From positions 186,001 to 250,000 of the forward strand of contig CAMBXO010000001.1 of assembly GCA_945871915.1 (NCBI GenBank): a stretch of DNA of 64,000 nucleotides. The letters run 5' to 3'. Shown piece after piece: positions 46,323-55,323 of this stretch. Below the pieces are notes generated by a model. It had not been told where the DNA came from and ran no database searches. It worked only from the letters and a program-made list of their open reading frames with translations. The position numbers and the translations under genes are program-made. This DNA comes from Singulisphaera sp. GP187. GTDB lineage: Bacteria; Planctomycetota; Phycisphaerae; Phycisphaerales; SM1A02. Numbering within the stretch: the stretch's first letter is position 1; the number at the start of each line of letters is the position of its first letter.

Positions 46323-46576
46323 TATCCAGTCCCCCAACAACGTACGGCGAAATCAATCATTTTCGCGGTCATCCATCCCAACAGCAGAAGTGCCGCGGTG
46401 GCGGTGGCCAGCATGCGAGGCGCGAAACCCGCCGCCGCATCATGCACATTCGTGAGTGATTGCAGCACGCCGGAAAGCACGCCAGTGCAAAGAGCCACCA
46501 CGAGCAGCGGCAACACCACCACCAATGCCACACCGAGTGCCGCTTGCAGAAGCACAATCAATCCTCCCTGACTCAT
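46322..46576 (-). CDS. fliQ: flagellar export protein FliQ
   Basis: Predicted 84 aa with two membrane helices (LIVLLQAALGVALVVVLPLL and MLATATAALLLLGWMTAKMI) and a short loop, as in FliQ (about 89 aa). TGVLSGVLQSLTNVHDAA matches the conserved Q-A-x-T-x-x-x-[DE] segment. The ATG overlaps the fliP stop (ATGA). Assignment relies on size, topology and gene order. Confidence 0.88.
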   Translation of the reverse strand: MSQGGLIVLLQAALGVALVVVLPLLVVALCTGVLSGVLQSLTNVHDAAAGFAPRMLATATAALLLLGWMTAKMIDFAVRCWGTG

Positions 46577-47280
46577 GTGGGAACCCCCTGAACGACTCCC
46601 GAGACCAGCCCCGCGGAAACCATGGCCCATCCATCCACCGCAACAAACAGCATCAATTTCAATGGCAAACTCACGAGCGTCGGCGGCGTCATAAACATTC
46701 CAAGGCTTGCAAGTGTGGCGGCCACTGCGAGATCGATGGCCAGAAACGGCAGCAATATCTTGAAGCCAAGCATGCACGCCACTCGCAATTCATTGAGAGC
46801 AAACGCAGGCACCAGCGTCATGGTGTCAATCTCTCGCCGAGCTGGCGGCTTGGCAGGATCCACTGCGATGCCTTTGGACTTCATCACCGTGGCCAATGTT
46901 CCGCCGCCACCGCTCTGCTCAAGTTGCCCAAACATAAATTCTCGTAGCGGTTGCTCGGCGCCTCGCATGGCCACGATGGGATCTTTCGATGTGCCTTGAG
47001 CAAGGCTGTTCAGACCACCCTTCCATGCTGCATCAAGTGTTGGACCCATGGCAGCAAATGTGAGCACCGCAGCAAGCCCAGTCAGAATGAGATTTCCTGG
47101 AACGCCGCCGATACCCAACCCCTGCCGCAAAATGCTGAGCGTGACAAAGATCCGCGGAAACGCAGTACACAATGCCAGCGCCGCGGGAATGAGTGCGAAG
47201 GACACCGCCGTTGCCGCCAATTCCGCACCGCCTTCGAATCCCTTTGGAAGTGCAGCCGTTTGCAGCGCGAGCAACATCAT
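46573..47280 (-). CDS. fliP: flagellar export protein FliP
   Basis: Predicted 235 aa. RIFVTLSILRQGLGIGGVPG, LREFMFGQLEQ, TLVPAFALNELRVACMLGFK and MFMTPPTLVSLPLKLMLFVA match FliP in order. Four membrane helices; the first, usually part of a signal peptide, is partly replaced by a short N-terminal helix. It forms the export channel core with FliQ and FliR. It overlaps fliO by 4 nt. Confidence 0.93.
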   Translation of the reverse strand: MMLLALQTAALPKGFEGGAELAATAVSFALIPAALALCTAFPRIFVTLSILRQGLGIGGVPGNLILTGLAAVLTFAAMGPTLDAAWKGGLNSLAQGTSKDPIVAMRGAEQPLREFMFGQLEQSGGGGTLATVMKSKGIAVDPAKPPARREIDTMTLVPAFALNELRVACMLGFKILLPFLAIDLAVAATLASLGMFMTPPTLVSLPLKLMLFVAVDGWAMVSAGLVSGVVQGVPT

Positions 47281-47717
47281 GAGGCCAGCCTCCGCAAGGC
47301 GGAATGAGCCTCGGTTCGCTGCTCGGCATCAAACTCTGCAAGTCGCTGAAACCCCTGCGCACTCTCTCCAACCAACACCACTCGATCTCCAACTCGAACC
47401 AAGGACATCGCGCGGCCCCGTCCCATGACCACTCGATCCAAGAGGTCGATGCCTCCACGCGGTTTCGATTGAAGCCTTTTCCTTCGCCGAACAATGAAGG
47501 CGATTCCAACGGCTGCTCCGGCTGCGCACACCATGAGCGGAAGCCATCCGAATGTTTGCGTGGGAGCGGCAGGCGATGGTGCAATGGAGACCGCCTGTGA
47601 TTCCAAATCCACGGCACATGCAGCCAAGTCAATGAACAGCGTTGCGCAGCCAGCGATGAACGCATGGCGCGAAGAACACAACAAGCGACAGCAATTGTCG
47701 GGCGTGCGCCGATCCAT
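47277..47717 (-). CDS. fliO: FliO-like flagellar biosynthesis protein
   Basis: Predicted 146 aa. An N-terminal hydrophobic stretch (HAFIAGCATLFIDLAACAVD), a membrane helix (WLPLMVCAAGAAVGIAFIV), and a cytoplasmic domain with LVRVGDRVVLVGESAQGFQRLAEF follow, the last being the FliO signature. FliO is poorly conserved and aids FliP assembly. It is the first gene of the flagellar operon, and divergent from the BamD-like gene at 47869. Confidence 0.8.
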   Translation of the reverse strand: MDRRTPDNCCRLLCSSRHAFIAGCATLFIDLAACAVDLESQAVSIAPSPAAPTQTFGWLPLMVCAAGAAVGIAFIVRRRKRLQSKPRGGIDLLDRVVMGRGRAMSLVRVGDRVVLVGESAQGFQRLAEFDAEQRTEAHSALRRLAS

Positions 47718-47868
47718 GGCATGGCCCTCAAGCAGTTCGTTCAGCCTCCTGCTGGAACGACCGGAATCCATTCCGGCATCAATTCATCGGTTCGAAGCCC
47801 CCATTGACCGCAGCGAAACACTGCGATCCGTCGGGCACGTGCCGCCATCCAACCATCATGCGGCTACT

Positions 47869-49041
47869 ATGGCGGCCGTGCGGTTTCTGCTCACCACGCT
47901 TCTGGTCGCTCTAGCGTTTCAGCCGGTTTTGGCGTTCGCCCAGAGCGATTACGAATTGGATGATCTGGACCTCTGGAAGCCTTCAGAGGCCCCACAAAGC
48001 CTGAATCCGATGTTGCAACAGGCCCAATTGGCACTGGCCAACAATGAAGGGGCGCGTGCAATCGCTTTAGCCGACAACTTTATGGAGCAGAATCCACTCA
48101 GCCCGGCCCGTGCGGAGGCGTTGCTGATTAAAGGGGACGCACTGCTTTCCATGGACAACGAGTGGCAGGCTCTCTTTGCCTACGAAGAAGTCGCCCGCCG
48201 CTACGCCAACACCGCGTCATTTGTGCCAGCCCTTGAACGGGAATTTGATGTCGCGAGGGCGTACGCCTATGGGCTTCGCAGGCGGTTCCTTGGCACCTTT
48301 CGATGGATCGATGCTGGTGACGACGCACAGGAAATTTTTATCCGCATTCAGGAACGACTTCCCGGAAGTGAACTCGCTGAGAAAGCTGGCATGGAACTTG
48401 GCGACTACTACTTTCGCATCCGGGACATGCCTTTGGCGGCCGACGCGTACGACTTGTTTGTGCAGAATTACCCTCGTTCGCGGCAGGTGGTCAAGGCTCG
48501 CCTGCGACTGATTTATAGTTATTACGCTCAATTCAAAGGGCCAGAATTTGAAGGCAAGGGTCTTGAAGAAGCAACAGTGCGACTCAAACAACTTCAAGCG
48601 GATGAGCCCGCCGTTGCACAGAAAATCGGTTCGGAGTCACTGCTGATTCGAATTTACGAGAGTGAAGCTGCTCGCCTCAAAAGCCAAGCCGACTGGTACA
48701 CACGCGTGCATGATTGGATTGCGGCAGAACTCTCTGTTCGCGCGTTGGTTCAGAAATATCCAAACTCAGTTGCCGCGATCGAAGCTTTGCGAACCGTTCC
48801 AGCAATCCTGGAGCAACTGCCGGCCAGCGTCATCAAGACCTGCCCAAACTATGCCGCCTTGCGTTTGGCGATCGTCGGAATTGATCGTGCCGAACCAGTG
48901 GGAATTCTGCCGCAGCCCCAACCCGCCCTTCCAAACACAAGTCAAACCAAGCCTGAAACCCCTGTTCCTGGGGCCATCGAACCAGACCCAAACGCCGCAC
49001 AAGGGCCGGAGAATCAGGTGCCACCTCGGAGCGTTCCATGA
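47869..49041 (+). CDS. BamD-like periplasmic TPR lipoprotein/exported protein
   Basis: Predicted 390 aa with a signal peptide (FLLTTLLVALAFQPVLAFAQ). Tandem TPR-like helices follow (ANNEGARAIALADNFMEQNP, GSELAEKAGMELGDYYFRIR, RDMPLAADAYDLFVQNYPRS). LADNFMEQNPLSPARAEAL resembles the BamD (YfiO) pattern. The C-terminal ~70 residues are Pro-rich and disordered. No lipobox Cys is clear. It overlaps lptE by 4 nt, which supports an outer-membrane assembly role; a general TPR protein is the alternative. Confidence 0.7.
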   Translation: MAAVRFLLTTLLVALAFQPVLAFAQSDYELDDLDLWKPSEAPQSLNPMLQQAQLALANNEGARAIALADNFMEQNPLSPARAEALLIKGDALLSMDNEWQALFAYEEVARRYANTASFVPALEREFDVARAYAYGLRRRFLGTFRWIDAGDDAQEIFIRIQERLPGSELAEKAGMELGDYYFRIRDMPLAADAYDLFVQNYPRSRQVVKARLRLIYSYYAQFKGPEFEGKGLEEATVRLKQLQADEPAVAQKIGSESLLIRIYESEAARLKSQADWYTRVHDWIAAELSVRALVQKYPNSVAAIEALRTVPAILEQLPASVIKTCPNYAALRLAIVGIDRAEPVGILPQPQPALPNTSQTKPETPVPGAIEPDPNAAQGPENQVPPRSVP

Positions 49042-49553
49042 ACGGCCGACTGGTTTGGAGTGTGACCGCCGGGTTGTGCCTCACACTGATGGCTTGTCAG
49101 GGCGGCAAAGGATGGAAGTCCGGAAGCACGCTTCCAACGAAATATCACACGATCTTCGTTCCCGTTTTCCTGAACAGCACCTACGATCGTCAAATCGGAT
49201 ACCACCTCACCGAAGCTCTGCAGAAGCGACTGCAACAAGCGAGCCCCTATGCCATCACCGGCGAGGGCAGCGCTGACACCGTGCTGCGAGGCACCGTGAC
49301 CAAAGTTGAAATCAAACAACTTAGCCAGAGCCTTGGCACGGCACTCACTGAAGAAATGGGCTACACCGTCACGATCGATTGGGATTGGGTGGATATGAGA
49401 ACTGGCAAGTCCATCGTGGCTCGAAAAGGCTTTGCATCCAGCGGCGTGGTGATTGCCAGTCGTCCGCAGGCTGAACCCATTGACCTTGCACGCTACAACG
49501 CCGTGCAGAGTTTGGCCGATGACATCGTGGCGAATATGCAATCCGATTGGTAA
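49038..49553 (+). CDS. lptE: LptE-like lipoprotein
   Basis: Predicted 171 aa. The signal peptide ends in lipobox LMAC at residues 17-20. The mature part has the LptE pattern: IFVPVFLNSTYDRQIGYHLTEAL, then SADTVLRGTVTKVEIKQL, and EMGYTVTIDWDW. LptE plugs the LptD barrel that inserts LPS. The BamD-like gene overlaps it by 4 nt (ATGA). It suggests that this bacterium has an LPS outer membrane; no other lpt gene is in the window. Confidence 0.8.
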   Translation: MNGRLVWSVTAGLCLTLMACQGGKGWKSGSTLPTKYHTIFVPVFLNSTYDRQIGYHLTEALQKRLQQASPYAITGEGSADTVLRGTVTKVEIKQLSQSLGTALTEEMGYTVTIDWDWVDMRTGKSIVARKGFASSGVVIASRPQAEPIDLARYNAVQSLADDIVANMQSDW

Positions 49554-49558
49554 ATCAC

Positions 49559-51625
49559 ATGCGAACCCGTCCGACCAACCCAGAGAACATTCCTCACATG
49601 TCCTTCTCCAAGAAGAAGCCTGATCAGCCACCGAACGATCGAGGCCCCCACCGACCGGGCCAAACGCCGCCGCCTGCAAAGCCCCCGCGTCAATTGATGA
49701 CGTGGTTCACTGTGGCGTTGCTGCTGGGCCTTGGGTACATCGTGGTCAATGGAAGCACAACGCGCGGCGTGGCACTGGAAAGTTGGCAGCAGTTCATGGT
49801 GTATGCCAAAGAGGGAAAAGTTGAACCGGGTTCGGTCACCATGCAAAGCGACCGACTGGTTGCGGAACTCAAACCGGGGACCAAGGGATTCAGTGAGCGA
49901 TTCGGAGACAAGCCTGCACCCGTGAGCGTCTCCATTGCACCCACAGCTCACTCCAAGTACATGGAGGAACTTGACGCGGCGGGCATTTCCTACAAAGTGG
50001 ATATGTCCACCAGTGCCCTGTCACAGGTGCTGCTCACCATCTTGCCCACCGTGATCGTGCTTGGTCTCTTGTGGATTCTGCTTTCACGAAGCATGCGAAA
50101 CGCCGGCGGTGGCCCTGGCGGAATGCTTGGTGGTTTCGGCCGCAGCCGCCATCGCGTGAGCACCAAAGAATCGGTGCAAACCACATTTGCCGATGTTGCA
50201 GGCATCGATGAAGCCAAGGAAGAAGTGGCTGAAATTGTTGAGTTTCTCAAGAACCCCAAACGGTTTCAGAAACTCGGCGGTCGCATCCCTCGCGGCGTTC
50301 TGCTGGAAGGACCTCCGGGTTGCGGCAAGACACTCTTGGCCAAGGCCATTGCGGGCGAAGCCGATGTTCCCTTCTTCTCGATCAGCGGAAGCGACTTTGT
50401 AGAAATGTTTGTCGGCGTGGGTGCCAGCCGCGTGCGAGATCTGTTCAAACAGGCAAAGGAGAATTCGCCGTGCATCATCTTCCTTGATGAGATCGATGCG
50501 GTTGGCCGTCGGCGTGGCGGCGGCTTTAGCAGTGGCGGTCATGACGAACGAGAACAAACTCTCAACGCAATTCTTGTTGAGATGGATGGATTCGATGCCA
50601 CCGCCCAAGTGATTGTGGTGGCGGCCACCAACCGAGTGGATGTACTCGATCCGGCCCTCACGCGGCCCGGTCGCTTTGACCGCTCAGTCGCAGTTCAGTT
50701 TCCCGATGTGTCTGGTCGCCGTCAGATCTTGGGTGTTCACGCTCGCAAGGTCAAAATGGGTGGAGATGTGGACTTGGAGAAACTTGCGCGGAGCACTCCT
50801 ATGTTTAGTGGCGCAGACCTTGCGGCCATTATCAACGAGGCCGCCATTGTGGCGACCATGGCCAACAAGGACGCCATCGAGATGGTTGATCTCGACGAAG
50901 CCCGAGACAAAATTCGATGGGGTCGAGCCAAGAAGAGCCGAAAGATCGAGCAGTTAGAGCGCATTGCTACGGCGTATCACGAGGCGGGACACGCGGTGTT
51001 GCAATCCATGCTTCCGGATGCCGATCCGCTGCACAAAGTCACCATCATTCCCCGCGGTCAATCCCTGGGAGTCACCTTTAGCCTGCCCGAAAAGGATCGC
51101 TACGGCTACGCCAAGCGATTTCTGTTTGCCACCATGCGCATGTTGTGTGGTGGACGGCTGGCCGAAGAAAAGAAGACCGGCGATATTTCAAGCGGCGCTT
51201 CGATGGACATCAAAATGGTGACCTCGTATGCACGAGCGATGGTGCTGGAGTGGGGCATGAGCGATCGGCTGGGTTTCGTGCGCTACGCTGGCGACGACAC
51301 ACGCGAATCGTTCGTGACGGACAAGGAATACAGCGACGACACCGCACGCATTATTGACGAAGAAGTGCGTCGTCTTGCGGATGAGGCCTATGCCGACGCT
51401 CGCCAGATGGTGGAAACCAATTGGGAGAAGATCACTGCCGTGGCCGAAGCTCTTCTGCAATTTGAAACTCTGCAGCGTGAAGATGTGGAGCGGTTGCTGC
51501 GTGGTGAGAAAATGGAAAAGCCTGCAGTGGTGCAAATGCTTTCCAAGCCACTGGTGAATACTTTTGTTCCGCCAGTGGAAACCGACGAACCGCCGATGGG
51601 GAACGTCATCCCGCGGCCTGCATAA
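49559..51625 (+). CDS. ftsH: ATP-dependent zinc metalloprotease FtsH
   Basis: Predicted 688 aa from ATG 49559 (an ATG at 49598 gives 675). Two membrane helices ([18 protein letters not shown] and [18 protein letters not shown]) flank a periplasmic domain. The AAA+ domain has Walker A GPPGCGKT from residue 251, Walker [13 protein letters not shown] and the second region of homology ([23 protein letters not shown]). The zinc protease motif is HEAGH from residue 474, and a third ligand lies in the SGASMDIKM region. It degrades membrane and short-lived proteins. No Shine-Dalgarno is visible for either start. Confidence 0.96.
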   Translation: MRTRPTNPENIPHMSFSKKKPDQPPNDRGPHRPGQTPPPAKPPRQLMTWFTVALLLGLGYIVVNGSTTRGVALESWQQFMVYAKEGKVEPGSVTMQSDRLVAELKPGTKGFSERFGDKPAPVSVSIAPTAHSKYMEELDAAGISYKVDMSTSALSQVLLTILPTVIVLGLLWILLSRSMRNAGGGPGGMLGGFGRSRHRVSTKESVQTTFADVAGIDEAKEEVAEIVEFLKNPKRFQKLGGRIPRGVLLEGPPGCGKTLLAKAIAGEADVPFFSISGSDFVEMFVGVGASRVRDLFKQAKENSPCIIFLDEIDAVGRRRGGGFSSGGHDEREQTLNAILVEMDGFDATAQVIVVAATNRVDVLDPALTRPGRFDRSVAVQFPDVSGRRQILGVHARKVKMGGDVDLEKLARSTPMFSGADLAAIINEAAIVATMANKDAIEMVDLDEARDKIRWGRAKKSRKIEQLERIATAYHEAGHAVLQSMLPDADPLHKVTIIPRGQSLGVTFSLPEKDRYGYAKRFLFATMRMLCGGRLAEEKKTGDISSGASMDIKMVTSYARAMVLEWGMSDRLGFVRYAGDDTRESFVTDKEYSDDTARIIDEEVRRLADEAYADARQMVETNWEKITAVAEALLQFETLQREDVERLLRGEKMEKPAVVQMLSKPLVNTFVPPVETDEPPMGNVIPRPA

Positions 51626-51695
51626 GCGTTGCGTACACCGATTGCTCCAAAGAGTTGCGTAGACGGATTGCGACGACGAGTGATTTGTTCGCCAG

Positions 51696-53030
51696 TTACA
51701 CCAGCAATGTGGCTGGATGTTCCAGCGAATGTTTCAGTGTGTTCAGCCACCTCGCCGCCATGGCCCCGTCAATCACCCGATGATCACTTGAGAGTGTGGC
51801 CACCATTTCGTAACCGACGGTGAGTGCATCATTGCGAATGACCGGTTGTTTGATGGCCGCACCACATGCAAGAATGGCGCTATTGGGCGGATTAATGATC
51901 GCCGTGAAGTGCTCCACGCCAAACATGCCAAGATTGCTCACGGTAAAGGTGCTGTCAGCCATGTCATCAAGGCTCAATCCACGCGTGCGGGCCTTTTCAC
52001 CCATCGCCTTGGCCTCTGCACTGATCGCTCGCAGACTCTTTCGATCCGCATCTCGAAGAACCGCCACCACCAGACCGCCCCCTTCGCTCTCATCCAGCGC
52101 CACGGCAATGCCCACATTGACTTGCGTGTGCAGGGAAATCGAATCGCCCGCCCAACTGGCATTCACATAGGGATGCTTCGCCATGGCGAGTGCACAGCCT
52201 CGCACAATAAAGTCATTGACCGAGAGCTTGATTCCAACGCTGGCAAGATCCACATTCAATTGCTCTCGCATGGCCATCAGTTGATCGAGATCAAATTTCA
52301 TCGACACTTGATAGTGCGGAATGGTGGATTTGCTCTCCACAAGTCGCCGAGCAATGATTTGGCGTTTGGAACTGACTGGCACGCTTTCACTCTCAAGCCC
52401 CGCGATCACAAGCCCTCCACTGGGACGTTGGTTGGCAACAACCGGGATCGCCAATTCGCTGGCCCCAGTCGCCGGAGCCGATCGCGACCGCGTATTTTCC
52501 ATGGCAATCTGCACATCCCGTTTGATGATGCGGCCGCCAGGGCCGCTGCCTTGCAGGGAACCAAGCGAGATGTCATGTTCCTCTGCCATGCGGCGTGCAA
52601 CCGGGCTCACACGCACCGAAGCACCGCGAACGGCGGCCCATTCATCGGATGACTCCGCTGTTGCACCAGCCACCATTGAAGCATCGGAATCGCTTTTGGT
52701 TGCGGTGGTGGAACTGTTCGGAACCGAGGGGGTTGCTTGCGCCGCAGTCGCAACTGCCGTCGCCGCACGTGCAGCACTTTCCAGTGGCTCGCCCTCTTGT
52801 GCAATAACGGCAATCAGCGTGCCCACCTTGACCGACTGCCCCGCTGGCACCAGCAACGATGCAATGCGTCCATCATCAAAGACCGGCATCTCCATCGTGG
52901 CCTTGTCAGTTTCAATATCTGCGATCACTTGCCCGCTGGTCACAGCGTCTCCGACCTTGACACTCCAGCGAACAATCGTGCCCGCCTCCATGGTGTCTGA
53001 CAGTCGGGGCATGTTCACGGAAATCGGCAT
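51696..53030 (-). CDS. pdhC: pyruvate dehydrogenase E2, dihydrolipoamide acetyltransferase
   Basis: Predicted 444 aa. One lipoyl domain (residues 1-80) has the lipoylated Lys in IETDKATMEMP. An Ala- and Thr-rich linker follows, then the E1/E3-binding domain (RVSPVARRMAEEHDISL), a second linker, and the catalytic domain with NLGMFGVEHFTAIINPP and the active-site SSDHRVIDGAMAARWL. It is last in pdhA-pdhB-pdhC, 17 nt after pdhB. E3 is not in the window. Confidence 0.94.
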   Translation of the reverse strand: MPISVNMPRLSDTMEAGTIVRWSVKVGDAVTSGQVIADIETDKATMEMPVFDDGRIASLLVPAGQSVKVGTLIAVIAQEGEPLESAARAATAVATAAQATPSVPNSSTTATKSDSDASMVAGATAESSDEWAAVRGASVRVSPVARRMAEEHDISLGSLQGSGPGGRIIKRDVQIAMENTRSRSAPATGASELAIPVVANQRPSGGLVIAGLESESVPVSSKRQIIARRLVESKSTIPHYQVSMKFDLDQLMAMREQLNVDLASVGIKLSVNDFIVRGCALAMAKHPYVNASWAGDSISLHTQVNVGIAVALDESEGGGLVVAVLRDADRKSLRAISAEAKAMGEKARTRGLSLDDMADSTFTVSNLGMFGVEHFTAIINPPNSAILACGAAIKQPVIRNDALTVGYEMVATLSSDHRVIDGAMAARWLNTLKHSLEHPATLLV

Positions 53031-53047
53031 GGCGCAGTTCAGGCTCC

Positions 53048-54040
53048 TTAAGCGTTGTAGGTTGCGGCACGAACGGCTTCGCAAATCCTGCGTGCGTTGG
53101 GAAGATATTCCTGTTCCAAGTTGAATGCATAGGGGCTGGGCACATCGGCGGTATGAACTCGATGAACGAAATTATCGAGGTCATCAAAGCAGTGGCGATG
53201 CACTTGTGCCGCCAGCTCGCTTCCAGGGCTTCCGAAACTCCACGATTGATCCACCACCACGCACACGCTGGTCTTTTTCACCGATCGCACCACACTTCCA
53301 ATGTCCAGTGGGCGAATCGATCGCAGGTCGATCACTTCGCAAGAAATACCCTCTTTGGCAAGGGCGTCCGCCGCTTCCAAACAGAAATGCACGGGGCGAC
53401 CCCAACTAGCAAGGGTGCAATCCGTGCCCTCGCGACGAATGCGGGCTTGTCCAAACGGAACAAGAATCTCGTCCCCTTCTGGAACATGGCCCTTCAAACC
53501 AAGCATGCGCTCACTCTCCAGAAAGAACACCGGATCATCATCTCGAATCGCTGTCTTGAGCAGACCCTTGGCATCGTCGGGTGTTGCAGGAATCACCATC
53601 TTCATGCCGGGAACATTGCTGAACATGCCTTCCACGCACCAACTGTGCGTGCTGCCAAGTTGCCCACCCGCTCCGTCGTTGCCCCGAAACACAATGGGGC
53701 AACCAAACTGGCCGCCGCTCATGTACAGCATTTTGGGGGCGTTATTCAGAATGGGATCAGCCGCGACCAAACTAAATGACCAACTCATAAATTCAACGAT
53801 CGGCCGCAGTCCCTGCATGGCCGCACCAATGGCTAACCCAGCGAAACCGCTTTCACTGATGGGGGTGTCAATGATGCGACGAGGCCCAAACTCGTCCAGC
53901 ATTCCCTTGCTCACTTTGTACGCGCCGTTGTACTCGGCCACTTCCTCGCCAAGAAGAAAGACCTTTGCATCGCGTCGCATCTCTTCGCTCATGGCCTCCC
54001 GCAACGCATCGCGGTATTCAATTTCTCGAAGAGCACTCAT
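53048..54040 (-). CDS. pdhB: pyruvate dehydrogenase E1 component beta subunit
   Basis: Predicted 330 aa. ALREAMSEEMRRDAKVFLLGEEVAEYNGAYK begins the transketolase-like pyrimidine-binding domain. DTPISESGFAGLAIGAAM and PIVFRGNDGAGGQLGSTHSW form the active-site region, and the C-terminal domain has VIDLRSIRPLD. It pairs with E1 alpha to bind thiamine diphosphate. Its start overlaps the pdhA stop by 4 nt (ATGA). Confidence 0.95.
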   Translation of the reverse strand: MSALREIEYRDALREAMSEEMRRDAKVFLLGEEVAEYNGAYKVSKGMLDEFGPRRIIDTPISESGFAGLAIGAAMQGLRPIVEFMSWSFSLVAADPILNNAPKMLYMSGGQFGCPIVFRGNDGAGGQLGSTHSWCVEGMFSNVPGMKMVIPATPDDAKGLLKTAIRDDDPVFFLESERMLGLKGHVPEGDEILVPFGQARIRREGTDCTLASWGRPVHFCLEAADALAKEGISCEVIDLRSIRPLDIGSVVRSVKKTSVCVVVDQSWSFGSPGSELAAQVHRHCFDDLDNFVHRVHTADVPSPYAFNLEQEYLPNARRICEAVRAATYNA

Positions 54041-55227
54041 ACCAAGTCCTCGGTCGAATCAGTGGATGGATCGATGGATTTGAAACTTGGGTGATTGGTT
54101 CCGCCACCCAGCATCGAAGGCTTGGACGATCCGGTGTACCGCCCCCACGATTCGACAAACACATCGGTATACAGTTCTTCCGCTGCAGGAATCGGACTGG
54201 CATCGGCAAAGGCCACACACGCGCGGACTTCATTCTTGACCTCTCGGAGCATGTCCTTGGCTTGTTCCTCGGAAAGAATCCCCTGCTTCTGCAATTGCTT
54301 GTTCAAACGCCCAATGGGATCGCCTGTTTCCCATGCATCTTCCTCGTCGCGCGTGCGATATTTTCGGGGATCACTCATGGAATGGCCTTTGTACCGATAG
54401 CACCGCATGTCAATAAACCATGGACGACTGCGAGCGCGAGCGTCGTCGATCACCGTCTTCATGCCGTGATAGGTCTCAAGCACATCCATGCCATCCACGA
54501 TCGCTGAATCGATTCCGTAACCGCTGGCCTTGCTGCGAAGATCATGCCCCTGCGTGGTGCCTCGGTGAATGCTGGTGCCCATGGAGTAACCGTTGTTCTC
54601 CACCACAAAGACCACTGGCAAATCCATGAGGCCCGCAAGGTTCATGGCTTCATGCACCGCACCTTGATTCAACGCTCCGTCGCCAAGGAAACACAAGGTC
54701 ACCCGACTGCTCTTGCCCTTTCGCAGCACTTCATCTTCGTACTTTGTTGCAAACGCAAGGCCCGCCCCCAGCGGCGTCTGCGCCCCCACGATGCCGTGGC
54801 CGCCAAACATGTTGTGGGTCTTATCAAACATGTGCATGGAACCACCCTTGCCCTTGGCGCATCCATCGACGCGACCGAACATCTCGGACATGCATGCCTC
54901 AGGTGTCATGCCACGAGCCAGCGCGTGACCATGATCTCGATAGGCCGTGACGAGTGGGTCTTCAGGTTTCATGGCCGCAACGCAGCCCACTGCAACCGCT
55001 TCCTGCCCAATGTAAATGTGACAAAACCCGCCAATTTTCTTGTCCTGATAGGCCTGCATACAACGGACTTCAAACTCCCGAATGAGCATCATGTCGCGAA
55101 GCCATTTGCACAACGTCTCCGCAGACGGTGGCGTGCGATCCGCGGCCAAGCGAGGCGCCGAGGCTCCGCGGTGAATATCAAATGGGCTTCGGATATCTGC
55201 TGCGTGGGGTGGCATGGTGACGATCAC
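54037..55227 (-). CDS. pdhA: pyruvate dehydrogenase E1 component alpha subunit
   Basis: Predicted 396 aa from a GTG with GAAGG 6 nt upstream. The thiamine-diphosphate motif GDGALNQGAVHEAMNLA continues to VFVVENNGYSMGT. GGHGIVGAQTPLGAGLAFA and the phosphorylation-loop region YRYKGHSMSDPRKYRT are typical. Together with PdhB it decarboxylates pyruvate. It is first in pdhABC and lies 96 nt after the S41 protease gene on the same strand. An internal ATG at 55215 is an alternative start. Confidence 0.95.
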   Translation of the reverse strand: MIVTMPPHAADIRSPFDIHRGASAPRLAADRTPPSAETLCKWLRDMMLIREFEVRCMQAYQDKKIGGFCHIYIGQEAVAVGCVAAMKPEDPLVTAYRDHGHALARGMTPEACMSEMFGRVDGCAKGKGGSMHMFDKTHNMFGGHGIVGAQTPLGAGLAFATKYEDEVLRKGKSSRVTLCFLGDGALNQGAVHEAMNLAGLMDLPVVFVVENNGYSMGTSIHRGTTQGHDLRSKASGYGIDSAIVDGMDVLETYHGMKTVIDDARARSRPWFIDMRCYRYKGHSMSDPRKYRTRDEEDAWETGDPIGRLNKQLQKQGILSEEQAKDMLREVKNEVRACVAFADASPIPAAEELYTDVFVESWGRYTGSSKPSMLGGGTNHPSFKSIDPSTDSTEDLV

Positions 55228-55323
55228 CGAAAACCTTCAGTTGGCTCACGGCGCAACACATGGTTATAGGGTGAAATCGCCCTAGAAGCAATGGCTGCCC
55301 ATTCTTTGGCAGAACAAGAATTC